DNA from: Phycomyces blakesleeanus NRRL 1555(-) | Lineage: Eukaryota; Mucoromycota; Mucoromycetes; Mucorales; Phycomycetaceae | DNA: 64,000 nucleotides | Direction: 5' to 3' | Assembly (NCBI RefSeq): GCF_001638985.1 | Contig: NW_017265153.1 | Coordinates: 183,776-247,775 of the forward strand | Shown: positions 1 through 12,159 of the stretch, piece after piece | How positions within the stretch are numbered: the first letter of the stretch is position 1 | Layout: each line of letters starts with the position of its first letter | Made by a program: the position numbers and the translations under genes | The notes under the pieces: generated by a model | Database searches by the model: none | What the model saw: the letters and a program-made list of their open reading frames with translations, nothing else | What the model was told of the DNA's origin: nothing

Positions 1-751
1 TGATAATATATAGATATATATCAACTTGGATTAGACTTATAAATAAAAAGAAAATGAGAGAGAAAGCGAATTAAAGGAAGTAGAGTGTTAATTGATCCAT
101 AAATATCCAGTGGATCAAACTGTTATAAAGATGTATTAAACCTCATATTGTTGCTTATAGCTCGGATCGGATTTAATTTTAATCAAAATCTTTTGCAGCC
201 GAAATATATATATTCTTGCACAGAACTATTTAATAAACTGCTTGAGAAGTATATGGTACAAGCCAAAGATATCTATTTGTTTAAGTTGCTGTTTAAATAG
301 TTTTAAATAAGAGTATATTTGAAAAATTGAATGGGAAATAAATGATACAAGCTATAGACATATTTCAGTCGAGTTACTATTTAAATAATCGCAAAGAAAT
401 ATATAATTATTGAATATAATAGTACCAGCCTTTTTCATTATTAAAATAAAGCCTTTTGGAATTAGATCAAAATAAGATATTGGAATTCATTATATATACT
501 AATATATTAATATGAGATATCAAAAGGCTTGATTATTTGCACGAACAAAGATATAAACCAAAAAATTCAAGCTATTAGCTAACTGTAGAGTATCGTGTAT
601 AAAGTATCAAAGTGCTTTGCTTTCTATTTTTGGTTGGTTTATTTTGATTTTCATATGATTCTATACTTTTTTTAGACAAAACAAACAAACTTACTTGGGC
701 GGTTACCCAGGCTTTTTTTTACGATAAACCTGTTATTTCATGCATGACCAT

Positions 752-834
752 CGCATCCGCACTACGGATGCGTTATTGGAATCGCATCCGCACTACGGAT
801 GCGTTATTAGAATCGCATCCGCACTACGGATGCG
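752..834. repeat. Triplicated 21-bp perfect palindrome, 31-bp pitch
   Basis: CGCATCCG-CACTA-CGGATGCG occurs at 752, 783 and 814. Each is a perfect 8-bp inverted repeat with a 5-nt loop. The same block is at 3584-3666 and 6655-6737 (three units each) and 9415-9466 (two units). It is far more GC-rich than its surroundings. Possible roles are a protein-binding site array or an RNA or DNA hairpin series; nothing in the sequence decides between them. Confidence 0.95.
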
Positions 835-1065
835 AAAACTTTATCTTTACCTTATTACTTTAGAGAAACCTTTGGATTACCAAATGCATTACCTCAAAAC
901 TATAAATGATTATAGTTTTTGCGATTTGTTAGAAAATAAACTTTTCCTCTCCCATATGACCACTGGTTATGGCACCCCCCACCCACAACGCCCCCTTTTC
1001 TCTCACACCTCAACTACAGACACAAATATGCCTCGGCTGCATACACACACTTTAAATATATCTAT

Positions 1066-1165
1066 CTCAACTACCCACACATCGACTACCCACACATCGA
1101 CTACCCACACATCGACTACCCACACATCGACTACCCACACATCGACTACCCACACACACATCTCT
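1066..1165. repeat. 15-bp minisatellite (ACATCGACTACCCAC)
   Basis: Tandem 15-bp units, six in copy 1. The matching blocks near 3898-4005, 6969-7060 and 9698-9748 have about seven, six and three units. The period is a multiple of three, so both strands stay open here (STTHT or VVDVW repeats). This explains the apparent ORFs, which I do not regard as genes. Confidence 0.9.
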
Positions 1166-1739
1166 CTTATAATAAATTCATAACCTATATAAACATATAA
1201 TAAATAATAAATCATATTTTATTTTAGTTATTTAAAGATATTAAAATAAATAAGATATGCGAGTAGGGAGAGACCAAGTTAATTTGTTTGAAGTGAAAGG
1301 GACAAGAAGAATGAGAGTACAGAGTATAAGAAATATATGTTTCTTTTTTTTTTAAAAATATAGGTTTGAGGATTATGTTGTGCATCTATAAAGAGAGATT
1401 ACTATGGCAGGACTTTGTGTTAGACAATGGCTGTTTGGTCTAGAACTGGATATTTAAAGATATACTAAAAGTAAGAATTTTTAAAAATTATGTGTGATAG
1501 GATGGGGTCATTTTCATTGAAGAAGGTGTTGAAGGTATAAGTATATAGATATCATGTGCATGCGAAAGTAAAAAGACAGTTCTGAGAATAGTAGTATATG
1601 TCACTTCAGATATAAAAGAATAGAGTATATGGGTTCCGAGTGCTGAAGTTTGATTATATGGTTATTATTTTTATTTTTATTTTTCAGTAGTGATAAAATA
1701 AGAAAGATAGTATGATTGGTATTGTCGACTTTGAAAGTG

Positions 1740-2110
1740 GTGCGAAGTTGTTGTTGGTACAGGGTTGAAAAAAGAAAACAATAGAGTGGCGATGACTGTC
1801 GCCTTTGAGAGCAGTGCGAAGTTGTTGTTAGTACAGGGTTGAAAAAAGAAAACAATAGAGTGGCGATGACTGTCGCCTTTGAGAGCAGTGCGAAGTTGTT
1901 GTTAGTACAGGGTTGAAAAAAGAAAACAATAGAGTGGCGATGACTGTCGCCTTTGAGAGCAGTGCGAAGTTGTTGTTAGTACAGGGTTGAAAAAAGAAAA
2001 CAATAGAGTGGCGATGACTGTCGCCTTTGAACGCAGTGCGAAGTTGTTGTTAGTACAGGGTTGAAAAAAAGAAAACAATAGAGTGGCGATGACTGCCGAC
2101 TTTGAGAGCA
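1740..2110. repeat. 74-bp minisatellite, 5 units (copy 1)
   Basis: GTGCGAAG recurs at 1740, 1814, 1888, 1962, 2036 and 2111, giving a 74-bp period. Most units carry a small hairpin, GGCGA-TGACTG-TCGCC. Confidence 0.95.
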
Positions 2111-2831
2111 GTGCGAAGTTTATAGGGACACGAAGGCTTGACCAAGGGCTTATTTTTTGTTAGAGTCGCATATACAGTGAACAGTCGTCAAAAATATAAA
2201 ATAAAGAGTATTTCATTTTTTATTTTATTTTTCAAAAGAGTGCGCTTCCTTTTCGTATTGCGTCGCTTTCGGTCCACTTTGAGTTGCAATACAATATGAA
2301 TGACGATCCCCAACAGGAATGAAGATCCTCGACTGGGATGGCGGAATGTCGAAAGAAGATTCAAGCCATCGTTAAAAAGATTTTTTTTTGTTTTGGTTAC
2401 AGCACAGTGAAGGGTTTTGAATACACAGTCCTCTCTCAACGATTGTAAGTGAGTACCATACGGTCTTTAAACCTTCGTATGGGTAACAGTATCCCTGTCA
2501 ATGGACCCTGCTATGATTCTTTCACTTGTGGGTACACAAAGGGTGTCTGCACCACCGATCAGTAATACCAGTTTACAAAAAAGTGCGTGCTGTCCGAATT
2601 GTCGATTAGAACCCTTAGTTTGTAAAAAGATATAAAAAGAAATAGACAATATCGTATATATTGTACCAGTGCAGCCAATTGACTGGTAGACAGATCCCCA
2701 AGTGTGTGCGTGTGTATTAAAGAGGGAAAAAAGGTAGGTGTAAGAGCTCATCTGAAATATACTAACAGATTATATATATATAGTCCTAGAGTAACTTTTA
2801 GTATATGAACACAATTCATTTTAAAATAATT

Positions 2832-5800
2832 TGATAATATATAGATATATATCAACTTGGATTAGACTTATAAATAAAAAGAAAATAAGAGATAAAGCGA
2901 ATTAAAGGAAGTAGAGTGTTAATTGATCCATAAATATCCAGTGGATCAAACTGTTATAAAGATGTATTAAACCCCATATTGTTGCTTATAGCTCGGATCG
3001 GATTTAATTTTAATCAAAATCTTTTGCAGCCGAAATATATATATTCTTGCACAGAACTATTTAATAAACTGCTTGAGAAGTATATGGTACAAGCCAAAGA
3101 TATCTATTTGTTTAAGTTGCTGTTTAAATAGTTTTAAATAAGAGTATATTTGAAAAATTGAATAGGAAATAAATGATACAAGCTATAGACATATTTCAGT
3201 CGAGTTACTATTTAAAAAATCGCAAAGAAATATATAATTATTGAATATAATAGTACCAGCCTTTTTCATTATTAAAATAAAGCCTTTTGGAATTAGATAA
3301 AAATAAGATATTGGAATTCATTATATATACTAATATATTAATATGAAATATCAAAAGGCTTGATTATTTGCACGAACAAAGATATAAACCAAAAAACACA
3401 AGCTATTAGTTAACTGTAGAGTATCGTGTATAAAGTATCAAAGTGCTTTGCTTTCTATTTTTGGTTGGTTTATTTTGATTTTCATATGATTCTATACTTT
3501 TTTTAGACAAAACAAACAAACTTACTTGGGCGGTTACCCAGGCTTTTTTTTTACGATAAACCTGTTATTTCATGCATGACCATCGCATCCGCACTACGGA
3601 TGCGTTATTGGAATCGCATCCGCACTACGGATGCGTTATTAGAATCGCATCCGCACTACGGATGCGAAAACTTTATCTTTACCTTATTACTTTAGAGAAA
3701 CCTTTGGATTACCAAATGCATTACCTCAAAACTATAAATGATTATAGTTTTTGCGATTTGTTAGAAAATAAACTTTTCCTCTCCCATATGACCACTGGTT
3801 ATGGCACCCCCCACCCACAACGCCCCCTTTTCTCTCACACCTCAACTACAGACACAAATATGCCTCGGCTGCATACACACACTTTAAATATATCTATCTC
3901 AACTACCCACACACCGACTACCCACACATCGACTACTCACACATCGACTACTCACACATCGACTACTCACACATCGACTACTCACACATCGACTACCCAC
4001 ACACACATCTCTCTTATAATAAATTCATAACCTATATAAACATATAATAAATAATAAATCATATTTTATTTTAGTTATTTAAAGATATTAAAATAAATAA
4101 GATATGCGAGTAGGGAGAGACCAAGTTAATTTGTTTGAAGTGAAAGGGACAAGAAGAATGAGAGTACAGAGTATAAGAAATATATGTTTCTTTTTTTTTT
4201 TTTAAAATATAGGTTTGAGGATTATGTTGTGCATCTATAAAGAGAGATTACTATGGCAGGACTTTGTGTTAGACAATGGCTGTTTGGTCTAGAACTGGAT
4301 ATTTAAAGATATACTAAAAGTAAGAATTTTTAAAAATTATGTGTGATAGGATGGGGTCATTTTCATTGAAGAAGGTGTTGAAGGTATAAGTATATAGATA
4401 TCATGTGCATGCGAAAGTAAAAAGACAGTTCTGAGAATAGTAGTATATGTCACTTCAGATATAAAAGAATAGAGTATATGGGTTCCGAGTGCTGAAGTTT
4501 GATTATATGGTTATTATTTTTATTTTTATTTTTCAGTAGTGATAAAATAAGAAAGATAGTATGATTGGTATTGTCGACTTTGAAAGTGGTGCGAAGTTGT
4601 TGTTGGTACAGGGTTGAAAAAAGAAAACAATAGAGTGGCGATGACTGTCGCCTTTGAGAGCAGTGCGAAGTTGTTGTTAGTACAGGGTTGAAAAAAGAAA
4701 ACAATAGAGTGGCGATGACTGTCGCCTTTGAACGCAGTGCGAAGTTGTTGTTAGTACAGGGTTGAAAAAAGAAAACAATAGAGTGGCGATGACTGTCGCC
4801 TTTGAGAGCAGTGCGAAGTTGTTGTTAGTACAGGGTTGAAAAAAGAAAACAATAGAGTGGCAATGACTGTCGCCTTTGAGAGCAGTGCGAAGTTGTTGTT
4901 AGTACAGGGTTGAAAAAAGAAAACAATAGAGTGGCGATGACTGTCGCCTTTGAGAGCAGTGCGAAGTTGTTGTTAGTACAGGGTTGAAAAAAGAAAACAA
5001 TAGAGTGGCGATGACTGTCGCCTTTGAGAGCAGTGCGAAGTTGTTGTTAGTACAGGGTTGAAAAAAGAAAACAATAGAGTGGCAATGACTGTCGCCTTTG
5101 AGAGCAGTGCGAAGTTGTTGTTAGTACAGGGTTGAAAAAAAGAAAACAATAGAGTGGCGATGACTGCCGACTTTGAGAGCAGTGCGAAGTTTATAGGGAC
5201 ACGAAGGCTTGACCAAGGGCTTATTTTTTGTTAGAGTCGCATATACAGTGAACAGTCGTCAAAAATATAAAATAAAGAGTATTTCATTTTTTATTTTATT
5301 TTTCAAAAGAGTGCGCTTCCTTTTCGTATTGCGTCGCTTTCGGTCCACTTTGAGTTGCAATACAATATGAATGACGATCCCCAACAGGAATGAAGATCCT
5401 CGACTGGGATGGCGGAATGTCGAAAGAAGATTCAAGCCATCGTTAAAAAGATTTTTTTTTGTTTTGGTTACAGCACAGTGAAGGGTTTTGAATACACAGT
5501 CCTCTCTCAACGATTGTAAGTGAGTACCATACGGTCTTTAAACCTTCGTATGGGTAACAGTATCCCTGTCAATGGACCCTGCTATGATTCTTTCACTTGT
5601 GGGTACACAAAGGGTGTCTGCACCGCCGATCAGTAATACCAGTTTACAAAAAAGTGCGTGCTGTCCGAATTGTCGATTAGAACCCTTAGTTTGTAAAAAG
5701 ATATAAAAAGAAATAGACAATATCGTATATATTGTACCAGTGCAGCCAATTGACTGGTAGACAGATCCCCAAGTGTGTGCGTGTGTATTAAAGAGGGAAA

Positions 5801-5902
5801 AAAGGTAGGTGTAAGAGCTCATCTGAAATATACTAACAGATTATATATATATAGTCCTAGAGTAACTTTTAGTATATGAACACAATTCATTTTAAAATAA
5901 CT
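2832..5902. repeat. Macrosatellite unit, copy 2 (3071 bp, longest)
   Basis: Near-identical second copy, differing from copy 1 by scattered single-base changes and by block lengths. It has three palindrome units (3584-3666), seven 15-bp units with several CTACTCAC variants, and eight 74-bp units (4589-5181). The 74-bp expansion explains almost all of its extra length over the next copy. Confidence 0.95.
4589..5181. repeat. 74-bp minisatellite, 8 units (copy 2)
   Basis: Same 74-bp unit as at 1740, here eight times. Two units carry GGCAATGACTG, which weakens their hairpin. Confidence 0.95.
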
Positions 5903-8662
5903 TGATAATATATAGATATATATCAACTTGGATTAGACTTATAAATAAAAAGAAAATAAGAGATAAAGCGAATTAAAGGAAGTAGAGTGTTAATTGATCC
6001 ATAAATATCCAGTGGATCAAACTGTTATAAAGATGTATTAAACCCCATATTGTTGCTTATAGCTCGGATCGGATTTAATTTTAATCAAAATCTTTTGCAG
6101 CCGAAATATATATATTCTTGCACAGAACTATTTAATAAACTGCTTGAGAAGTATATGGTACAAGCCAAAGATATCTATTTGTTTAAGTTGCTGTTTAAAT
6201 AGTTTTAAATAAGAGTATATTTGAAAAATTGAATGGGAAATAAATGATACAAGCTATAGACATATTTCAGTCGAGTTACTATTTAAAAAATCGCAAAGAA
6301 ATATATAATTATTGAATATAATAGTACCAGCCTTTTTCATTATTAAAATAAAGCCTTTTGGAATTAGATCAAAATAAGATATTGGAATTCATTATATATA
6401 CTAATATATTAATATGAAATATCAAAAGGCTTGATTATTTGCACGAACAAAGATATAAACCAAAAAACACAAGCTATTAGTTAACTGTAGAGTATCGTGT
6501 ATAAAGTATCAAAGTGCTTTGCTTTCTATTTTTGGTTGGTTTATTTTGATTTTCATATGATTCTATACTTTTTTTAGACAAAACAAACAAACTTACTTGG
6601 GCGGTTACCCAGGCTTTTTTTTTACGATAAACCTGTTATTTCATGCATGACCATCGCATCCGCACTACGGATGCGTTATTGGAATCGCATCCGCACTACG
6701 GATGCGTTATTAGAATCGCATCCGCACTACGGATGCGAAAACTTTATCTTTACCTTATTACTTTAGAGAAACCTTTGGATTACCAAATGCATTACCTCAA
6801 AACTATAAATGATTATAGTTTTTGCGATTTGTTAGAAAATAAACTTTTCCTCTCCCATATGACCACTGGTTATGGCACCCCCCACCCACAACGCCCCCTT
6901 TTCTCTCACACCTCAACTACAGACACAAATATGCCTCGGCTGCATACACACACTTTAAATATATCTATCTCAACTACCCACACACCGACTACCCACACAT
7001 CGACTACTCACACATCGACTACTCACACATCGACTACTCACACATCGACTACCCACACACACATCTCTCTTATAATAAATTCATAACCTATATAAACATA
7101 TAATAAATAATAAATCATATTTTATTTTAGTTATTTAAAGATATTAAAATAAATAAGATATGCGAGTAGGGAGAGACCAAGTTAATTTGTTTGAAGTGAA
7201 AGGGACAAGAAGAATGAGAGTACAGAGTATAAGAAATATATGTTTCTTTTTTTTTTTTAAAAATATAGGTTTGAGGATTATGTTGTGCATCTATAAAGAG
7301 AGATTACTATGGCAGGACTTTGTGTTAGACAATGGCTGTTTGGTCTAGAACTGGATATTTAAAGATATACTAAAAGTAAGAATTTTTAAAAATTATGTGT
7401 GATAGGATGGGGTCATTTTCATTGAAGAAGGTGTTGAAGGTATAAGTATATAGATATCATGTGCATGCGAAAGTAAAAAGACAGTTCTGAGAATAGTAGT
7501 ATATGTCACTTCAGATATAAAAGAATAGAGTATATGGGTTCCGAGTGCTGAAGTTTGATTATATGGTTATTATTTTTATTTTTATTTTTCAGTAGTGATA
7601 AAATAAGAAAGATAGTATGATTGGTATTGTCGACTTTGAAAGTGGTGCGAAGTTGTTGTTGGTACAGGGTTGAAAAAAGAAAACAATAGAGTGGCGATGA
7701 CTGTCGCCTTTGAACGCAGTGCGAAGTTGTTGTTAGTACAGGGTTGAAAAAAGAAAACAATAGAGTGGCGATGACTGTCGCCTTTGAGAGCAGTGCGAAG
7801 TTGTTGTTAGTACAGGGTTGAAAAAAGAAAACAATAGAGTGGCGATGACTGTCGCCTTTGAACGCAGTGCGAAGTTGTTGTTAGTACAGGGTTGAAAAAA
7901 AGAAAACAATAGAGTGGCGATGACTGCCGACTTTGAGAGCAGTGCGAAGTTTATAGGGACACGAAGGCTTGACCAAGGGCTTATTTTTTGTTAGAGTCGC
8001 ATATACAGTGAACAGTCGTCAAAAATATAAAATAAAGAGTATTTCATTTTTTATTTTATTTTTCAAAAGAGTGCGCTTCCTTTTCGTATTGCGTCGCTTT
8101 CGGTCCACTTTGAGTTGCAATACAATATGAATGACGATCCCCAACAGGAATGAAGATCCTCGACTGGGATGGCGGAATGTCGAAAGAAGATTCAAGCCAT
8201 CGTTAAAAAGATTTTTTTTTGTTTTGGTTACAGCACAGTGAAGGGTTTTGAATACACAGTCCTCTCTCAACGATTGTAAGTGAGTACCATACGGTCTTTA
8301 AACCTTCGTATGGGTAACAGTATCCCTGTCAATGGACCCTGCTATGATTCTTTCACTTGTGGGTACACAAAGGGTGTCTGCACCACCGATCAGTAATACC
8401 AGTTTACAAAAAAGTGCGTGCTGTCCGAATTGTCGATTAGAACCCTTAGTTTGTAAAAAGATATAAAAAGAAATAGACAATATCGTATATATTGTACCAG
8501 TGCAGCCAATTGACTGGTAGACAGATCCCCAAGTGTGTGCGTGTGTATTAAAGAGGGAAAAAAGGTAGGTGTAAGAGCTCATCTGAAATATACTAACAGA
8601 TTATATATATATAGTCCTAGAGTAACTTTTAGTATATGAACACAATTCATTTTAAAATAACT
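5903..8662. repeat. Macrosatellite unit, copy 3 (2760 bp)
   Basis: Third copy with three palindrome units (6655-6737), six 15-bp units and four 74-bp units (7645-7941). It shares the CTACTCAC variants and several single-base changes with copy 2. That suggests copies 2 and 3 are closer to each other than to copy 1. Confidence 0.95.
7645..7941. repeat. 74-bp minisatellite, 4 units (copy 3)
   Basis: Same 74-bp unit, four times. Together with 5 and 8 units in the other copies this shows length change within a single array. Confidence 0.95.
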
Positions 8663-10336
8663 TGATAATATATAGATATATATCAACTTGGATTAGACTT
8701 ATAAATAAAAAGAAAATAAGAGATAAAGCGAATTAAAGGAAGTAGAGTGTTAATTGATCCATAAATATCCAGTGGATCAAACTGTTATAAAGATGTATTA
8801 AACCCCATATTGTTGCTTATAGCTCGGATCGGATTTAATTTTAATCAAAATCTTTTGCAGCCGAAATATATATATTCTTGCACAGAACTATTTAATAAAC
8901 TGCTTGAGAAGTATATGGTACAAGCCAAAGATATCTATTTGTTTAAGTTGCTGTTTAAATAGTTTTAAATAAGAGTATATTTGAAAAATTGAATAGGAAA
9001 TAAATGATACAAGCTATAGACATATTTCAGTCGAGTTACTATTTAAAAAATCGCAAAGAAATATATAATTATTGAATATAATAGTACCAGCCTTTTTCAT
9101 TATTAAAATAAAGCCTTTTGGAATTAGATAAAAATAAGATATTGGAATTCATTATATATACTAATATATTAATATGAAATATCAAAAGGCTTGATTATTT
9201 GCACGAACAAAGATATAAACCAAAAAACACAAGCTATTAGTTAACTGTAGAGTATCGTGTATAAAGTATCAAAGTGCTTTGCTTTCTATTTTTGGTTGGT
9301 TTATTTTGATTTTCATATGATTCTATACTTTTTTTAGACAAAACAAACAAACTTACTTGGGCGGTTACCCAGGCTTTTTTTTTACGATAAACCTGTTATT
9401 TCATGCATGACCATCGCATCCGCACTACGGATGCGTTATTGGAATCGCATCCGCACTACGGATGCGAAAACTTTATCTTTACCTTATTACTTTAGAGAAA
9501 CCTTTGGATTACCAAATGCATTACCTCAAAACTATAAATGATTATAGTTTTTGCGATTTGTTAGAAAATAAACTTTTCCTCTCCCATATGACCACTGGTT
9601 ATGGCACCCCCCACCCACAACGCCCCCTTTTCTCTCACACCTCAACTACAGACACAAATATGCCTCGGCTGCATACACACACTTTAAATATATCTATCTC
9701 AACTACCCACACATCGACTACCCACACATCGACTACCCACACACACATCTCTCTTATAATAAATTCATAACCTATATAAACATATAATAAATAATAAATC
9801 ATATTTTATTTTAGTTATTTAAAGATATTAAAATAAATAAGATATGCGAGTAGGGAGAGACCAAGTTAATTTGTTTGAAGTGAAAGGGACAAGAAGAATG
9901 AGAGTACAGAGTATAAGAAATATATGTTTCTTTTTTTTTTTTAAAATATAGGTTTGAGGATTATGTTGTGCATCTATAAAGAGAGATTACTATGGCAGGA
10001 CTTTGTGTTAGACAATGGCTGTTTGGTCTAGAACTGGATATTTAAAGATATACTAAAAGTAAGAATTTTTAAAAATTATGTGTGATAGGATGGGGTCATT
10101 TTCATTGAAGAAGGTGTTGAAGGTATAAGTATATAGATATCATGTGCATGCGAAAGTAAAAAGACAGTTCTGAGAATAGTAGTATATGTCACTTCAGATA
10201 TAAAAGAATAGAGTATATGGGTTCCGAGTGCTGAAGTTTGATTATATGGTTATTATTTTTATTTTTATTTTTCAGTAGTGATAAAATAAGAAAGATAGTA
10301 TGATTGGTATTGTCGACTTTGAAAGTGGTGTGAAGC
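8663..10336. repeat. Macrosatellite unit, copy 4, truncated
   Basis: Fourth copy, about 1.67 kb. It runs normally to the first few bases of the 74-bp minisatellite (near 10329-10336) and then stops matching. It has only two palindrome units (9415-9466) and three 15-bp units. The break lies about 10 bp before a Tc1/mariner element (10348-11642). Insertion alone would not remove the remaining 1.1 kb, so a deletion or an older array edge is also needed. Confidence 0.9.
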
Positions 10337-10347
10337 GGTTGCCATTA

Positions 10348-11642
10348 CACTCCCAAAATCGAAATCACCAACAAAATCTTTGATTTCTACCCCTGAATAA
10401 ACTATACATCAACTTCATTATGCTATATCTTCTCAAGAAGCTGACAAAATAAAACCAAAAATTGTGTTGTTATAGAGAAATATATGTATATTATAAAATA
10501 AAAATAAAAAATACAGTTTTATAGACGGTGTGATCACCACGATCTTTAATGGCTGCTTTAACTCTGTGGGGCATACTTGTTACAATATTTTGCAGAACTC
10601 CTGGATCAAGTAACTCCCATTCCTGAAGAATACAGATCTTCAGAGCATGCCAGGCGTGCTCAATTGGTTTCAAATTCGGAATTTGCGACGGTTAGTAGAC
10701 TAAACGTTTAATCTCCCAACGGGTTTTCCACCACGTCGTGTACGACCCAGTATGGTAGCTAGCACCATCTTCTTGGGTTGTGAATATGGTGTCACGCTCC
10801 CCATTCAATTGTTTGTACCAGGGGTTGAAATCCTTAGACTGACCATTGACGTATGCATCCTAGTCTACCGATCCTTCGAAAAACAATAATGGCTCAATGC
10901 CACCAGCCGAGAAACAATCCCATACCATGACGGAACCTTTTCCATACTTTTCTTCTGTTAGTGTATGTCTTTCCTGGTGTCTCTCCCCTCGTCTACAAAT
11001 TACGGATTTGTCAGAATCATTGCTTTTCACCATTAACCTTGACTTATCTGACCACACCACTCTACTCCAATCTTCGATGCTAAAACTGGCCTTAGCTCTA
11101 GCCCAGCGCAACTGAGTCTTTTTCTGCTGACGGGTTAACTTCGGTTTAGATACAGGGGTGTAAGAACCGAAGCCGTTTGCTCGTAGGTATCGGATAACTG
11201 TCTGTCTACAGACAATAACGCCAGCGGCCCCAAAATTTGCCTGGTGGTATGCACAACTCTCAAAAGGATTACGTCTCACACTCAAACAAAGACTTATAAT
11301 GTCTGTTACACTAAGTTTCTTTGGCCTCCCAGATCTGGTCTTTGTTTTGGCTGTTTCAGTAGTCTCCTAGCGCTTTATTGTGTCGAAAACTGTAGTTCTA
11401 GGAACGTTCATACGGTTTACGATGTCAGTTGGAGTATGATCGGCTTTTGAGAACCATACAGTGCCTCCACGCTCAAAATCTAACATCTCGCGTCTAGAGA
11501 GGATAGTTTTGATTCTTTTATTACCATTTGACATTGGTGATTAAGTTTGAAGTAAAGGTGTGAGGAAGAGAAAGGTAAAGAATGTCTTAAAAAAAGCAAG
11601 CATGAAAAATGTGGTTCATCGATGATTTTTATTGTTGGAGTG
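10348..11642 (-). mobile_element. Tc1/mariner element A, 1295 bp, with TA target site
   Basis: The element is flanked by TA (10346-10347 and 11643-11644), as expected for the IS630-Tc1-mariner superfamily. Its ends are imperfect inverted repeats starting CACTCCCAAAATCG on the left and CACTCCAACAATAA on the right, read inward. It encodes one degenerate transposase on the minus strand. Length and TA duplication fit a complete insertion. It is related to element B at 37179-38521 in both termini and protein. Confidence 0.88.
10491..11534 (-). pseudogene. Tc1/mariner transposase pseudogene (DD35E type)
   Basis: The minus-strand reading starts at ATG 11534 (MSNGNKRIKTIL) with a helix-turn-helix region, then GRPKK, then a DDE_3-type catalytic core. 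Visible core motifs are VVWSDKSR (first Asp), QEDGASYHTG (second Asp) and KPIEHAWHAL (Glu), with 35 residues between the last two catalytic positions. In-frame stops interrupt it before GRPKK, just after FEGSVD (near 10861) and before the PIEH motif. The protein cannot be made intact. DDE transposases cut and rejoin DNA at TA sites; this copy looks inactive. Confidence 0.85.
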
Positions 11643-12159
11643 TATATCGCAGACCTCTGGATATATCCTCCCATTATCCTCCTCATGCTAATATGAGCTA
11701 CGAAACTGATCCCAGTCAAGCTCTAATATTCAATCATTATAGCTATCACCATCACTTTTGAAGCTCTGGTATCTTAATCAATAGTGTATTAACGGTTGAA
11801 GGTCAGCTATGCATACGTATATGGCTACTCACGAGGCTATCTTCGTCGTCCTCGTCGCCACCCAGGGAATATTCCCTGAACTAGACACCTTAGTCGCCAT
11901 TTATTTAACCTAATAGATCATATATAGTCTCAATCAACGTAGCCAATGCCACACACTAGATATCCATATCGAGCGGCCATTTCCAACTTATTCTTGACAT
12001 TGAATTTGTCCTTAATCGTATAGCAGCTATATCTACGTTAGACATTACAAGAGTCGAAGCTAACTTAGCTTTGGCTCTCCTCTAGCTTTTTCACCTTTAA
12101 ATACATTACATCCAATACATATTATAAAATATAGTAAGAATGATTTCAATCTCTGTGCA
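11643..12159. other. Unique spacer right of Tc1 element A
   Basis: I see no gene or clear repeat. The base composition is somewhat more balanced than in the array. It separates element A from the diverged array fragment. Confidence 0.5.

Larger units (their letters stand above)
1..2831. repeat. Macrosatellite unit, copy 1 (window starts inside or at unit)
   Basis: This is the first of four head-to-tail copies of a long AT-rich unit. The first bases of the window recur at 2832, 5903 and 8663. In order it contains: a hairpin arm pair around 451-530 (AAGCCTTTTG and its complement); a TGGG-CGGTTA-CCCA hairpin followed by a T run near 700-720; a triplicated 21-bp palindrome (752-834); a 15-bp minisatellite (about 1066-1165); a 74-bp minisatellite with 5 units (1740-2110); and a unique 3' part. 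Open frames here are short and follow the repeat blocks, so I call no gene. Whether copy 1 is complete at its left edge cannot be seen. Confidence 0.95.

Noticed and set aside
752..834. CRISPR array
   Set aside because: The repeats are palindromes with near-constant 10-bp spacers in a eukaryotic context, with no cas genes.
740..1215. Open frames on both strands in each macrosatellite copy (147-152 aa and VVDVW repeats)
   Set aside because: They run through the palindrome block and the 15-bp repeat, whose period keeps frames open. Length changes with unit number, and there is no splice, codon or family support.
1..10336. rDNA intergenic spacer
   Set aside because: I see no 18S, 5.8S, 28S or 5S sequence in or near the array.
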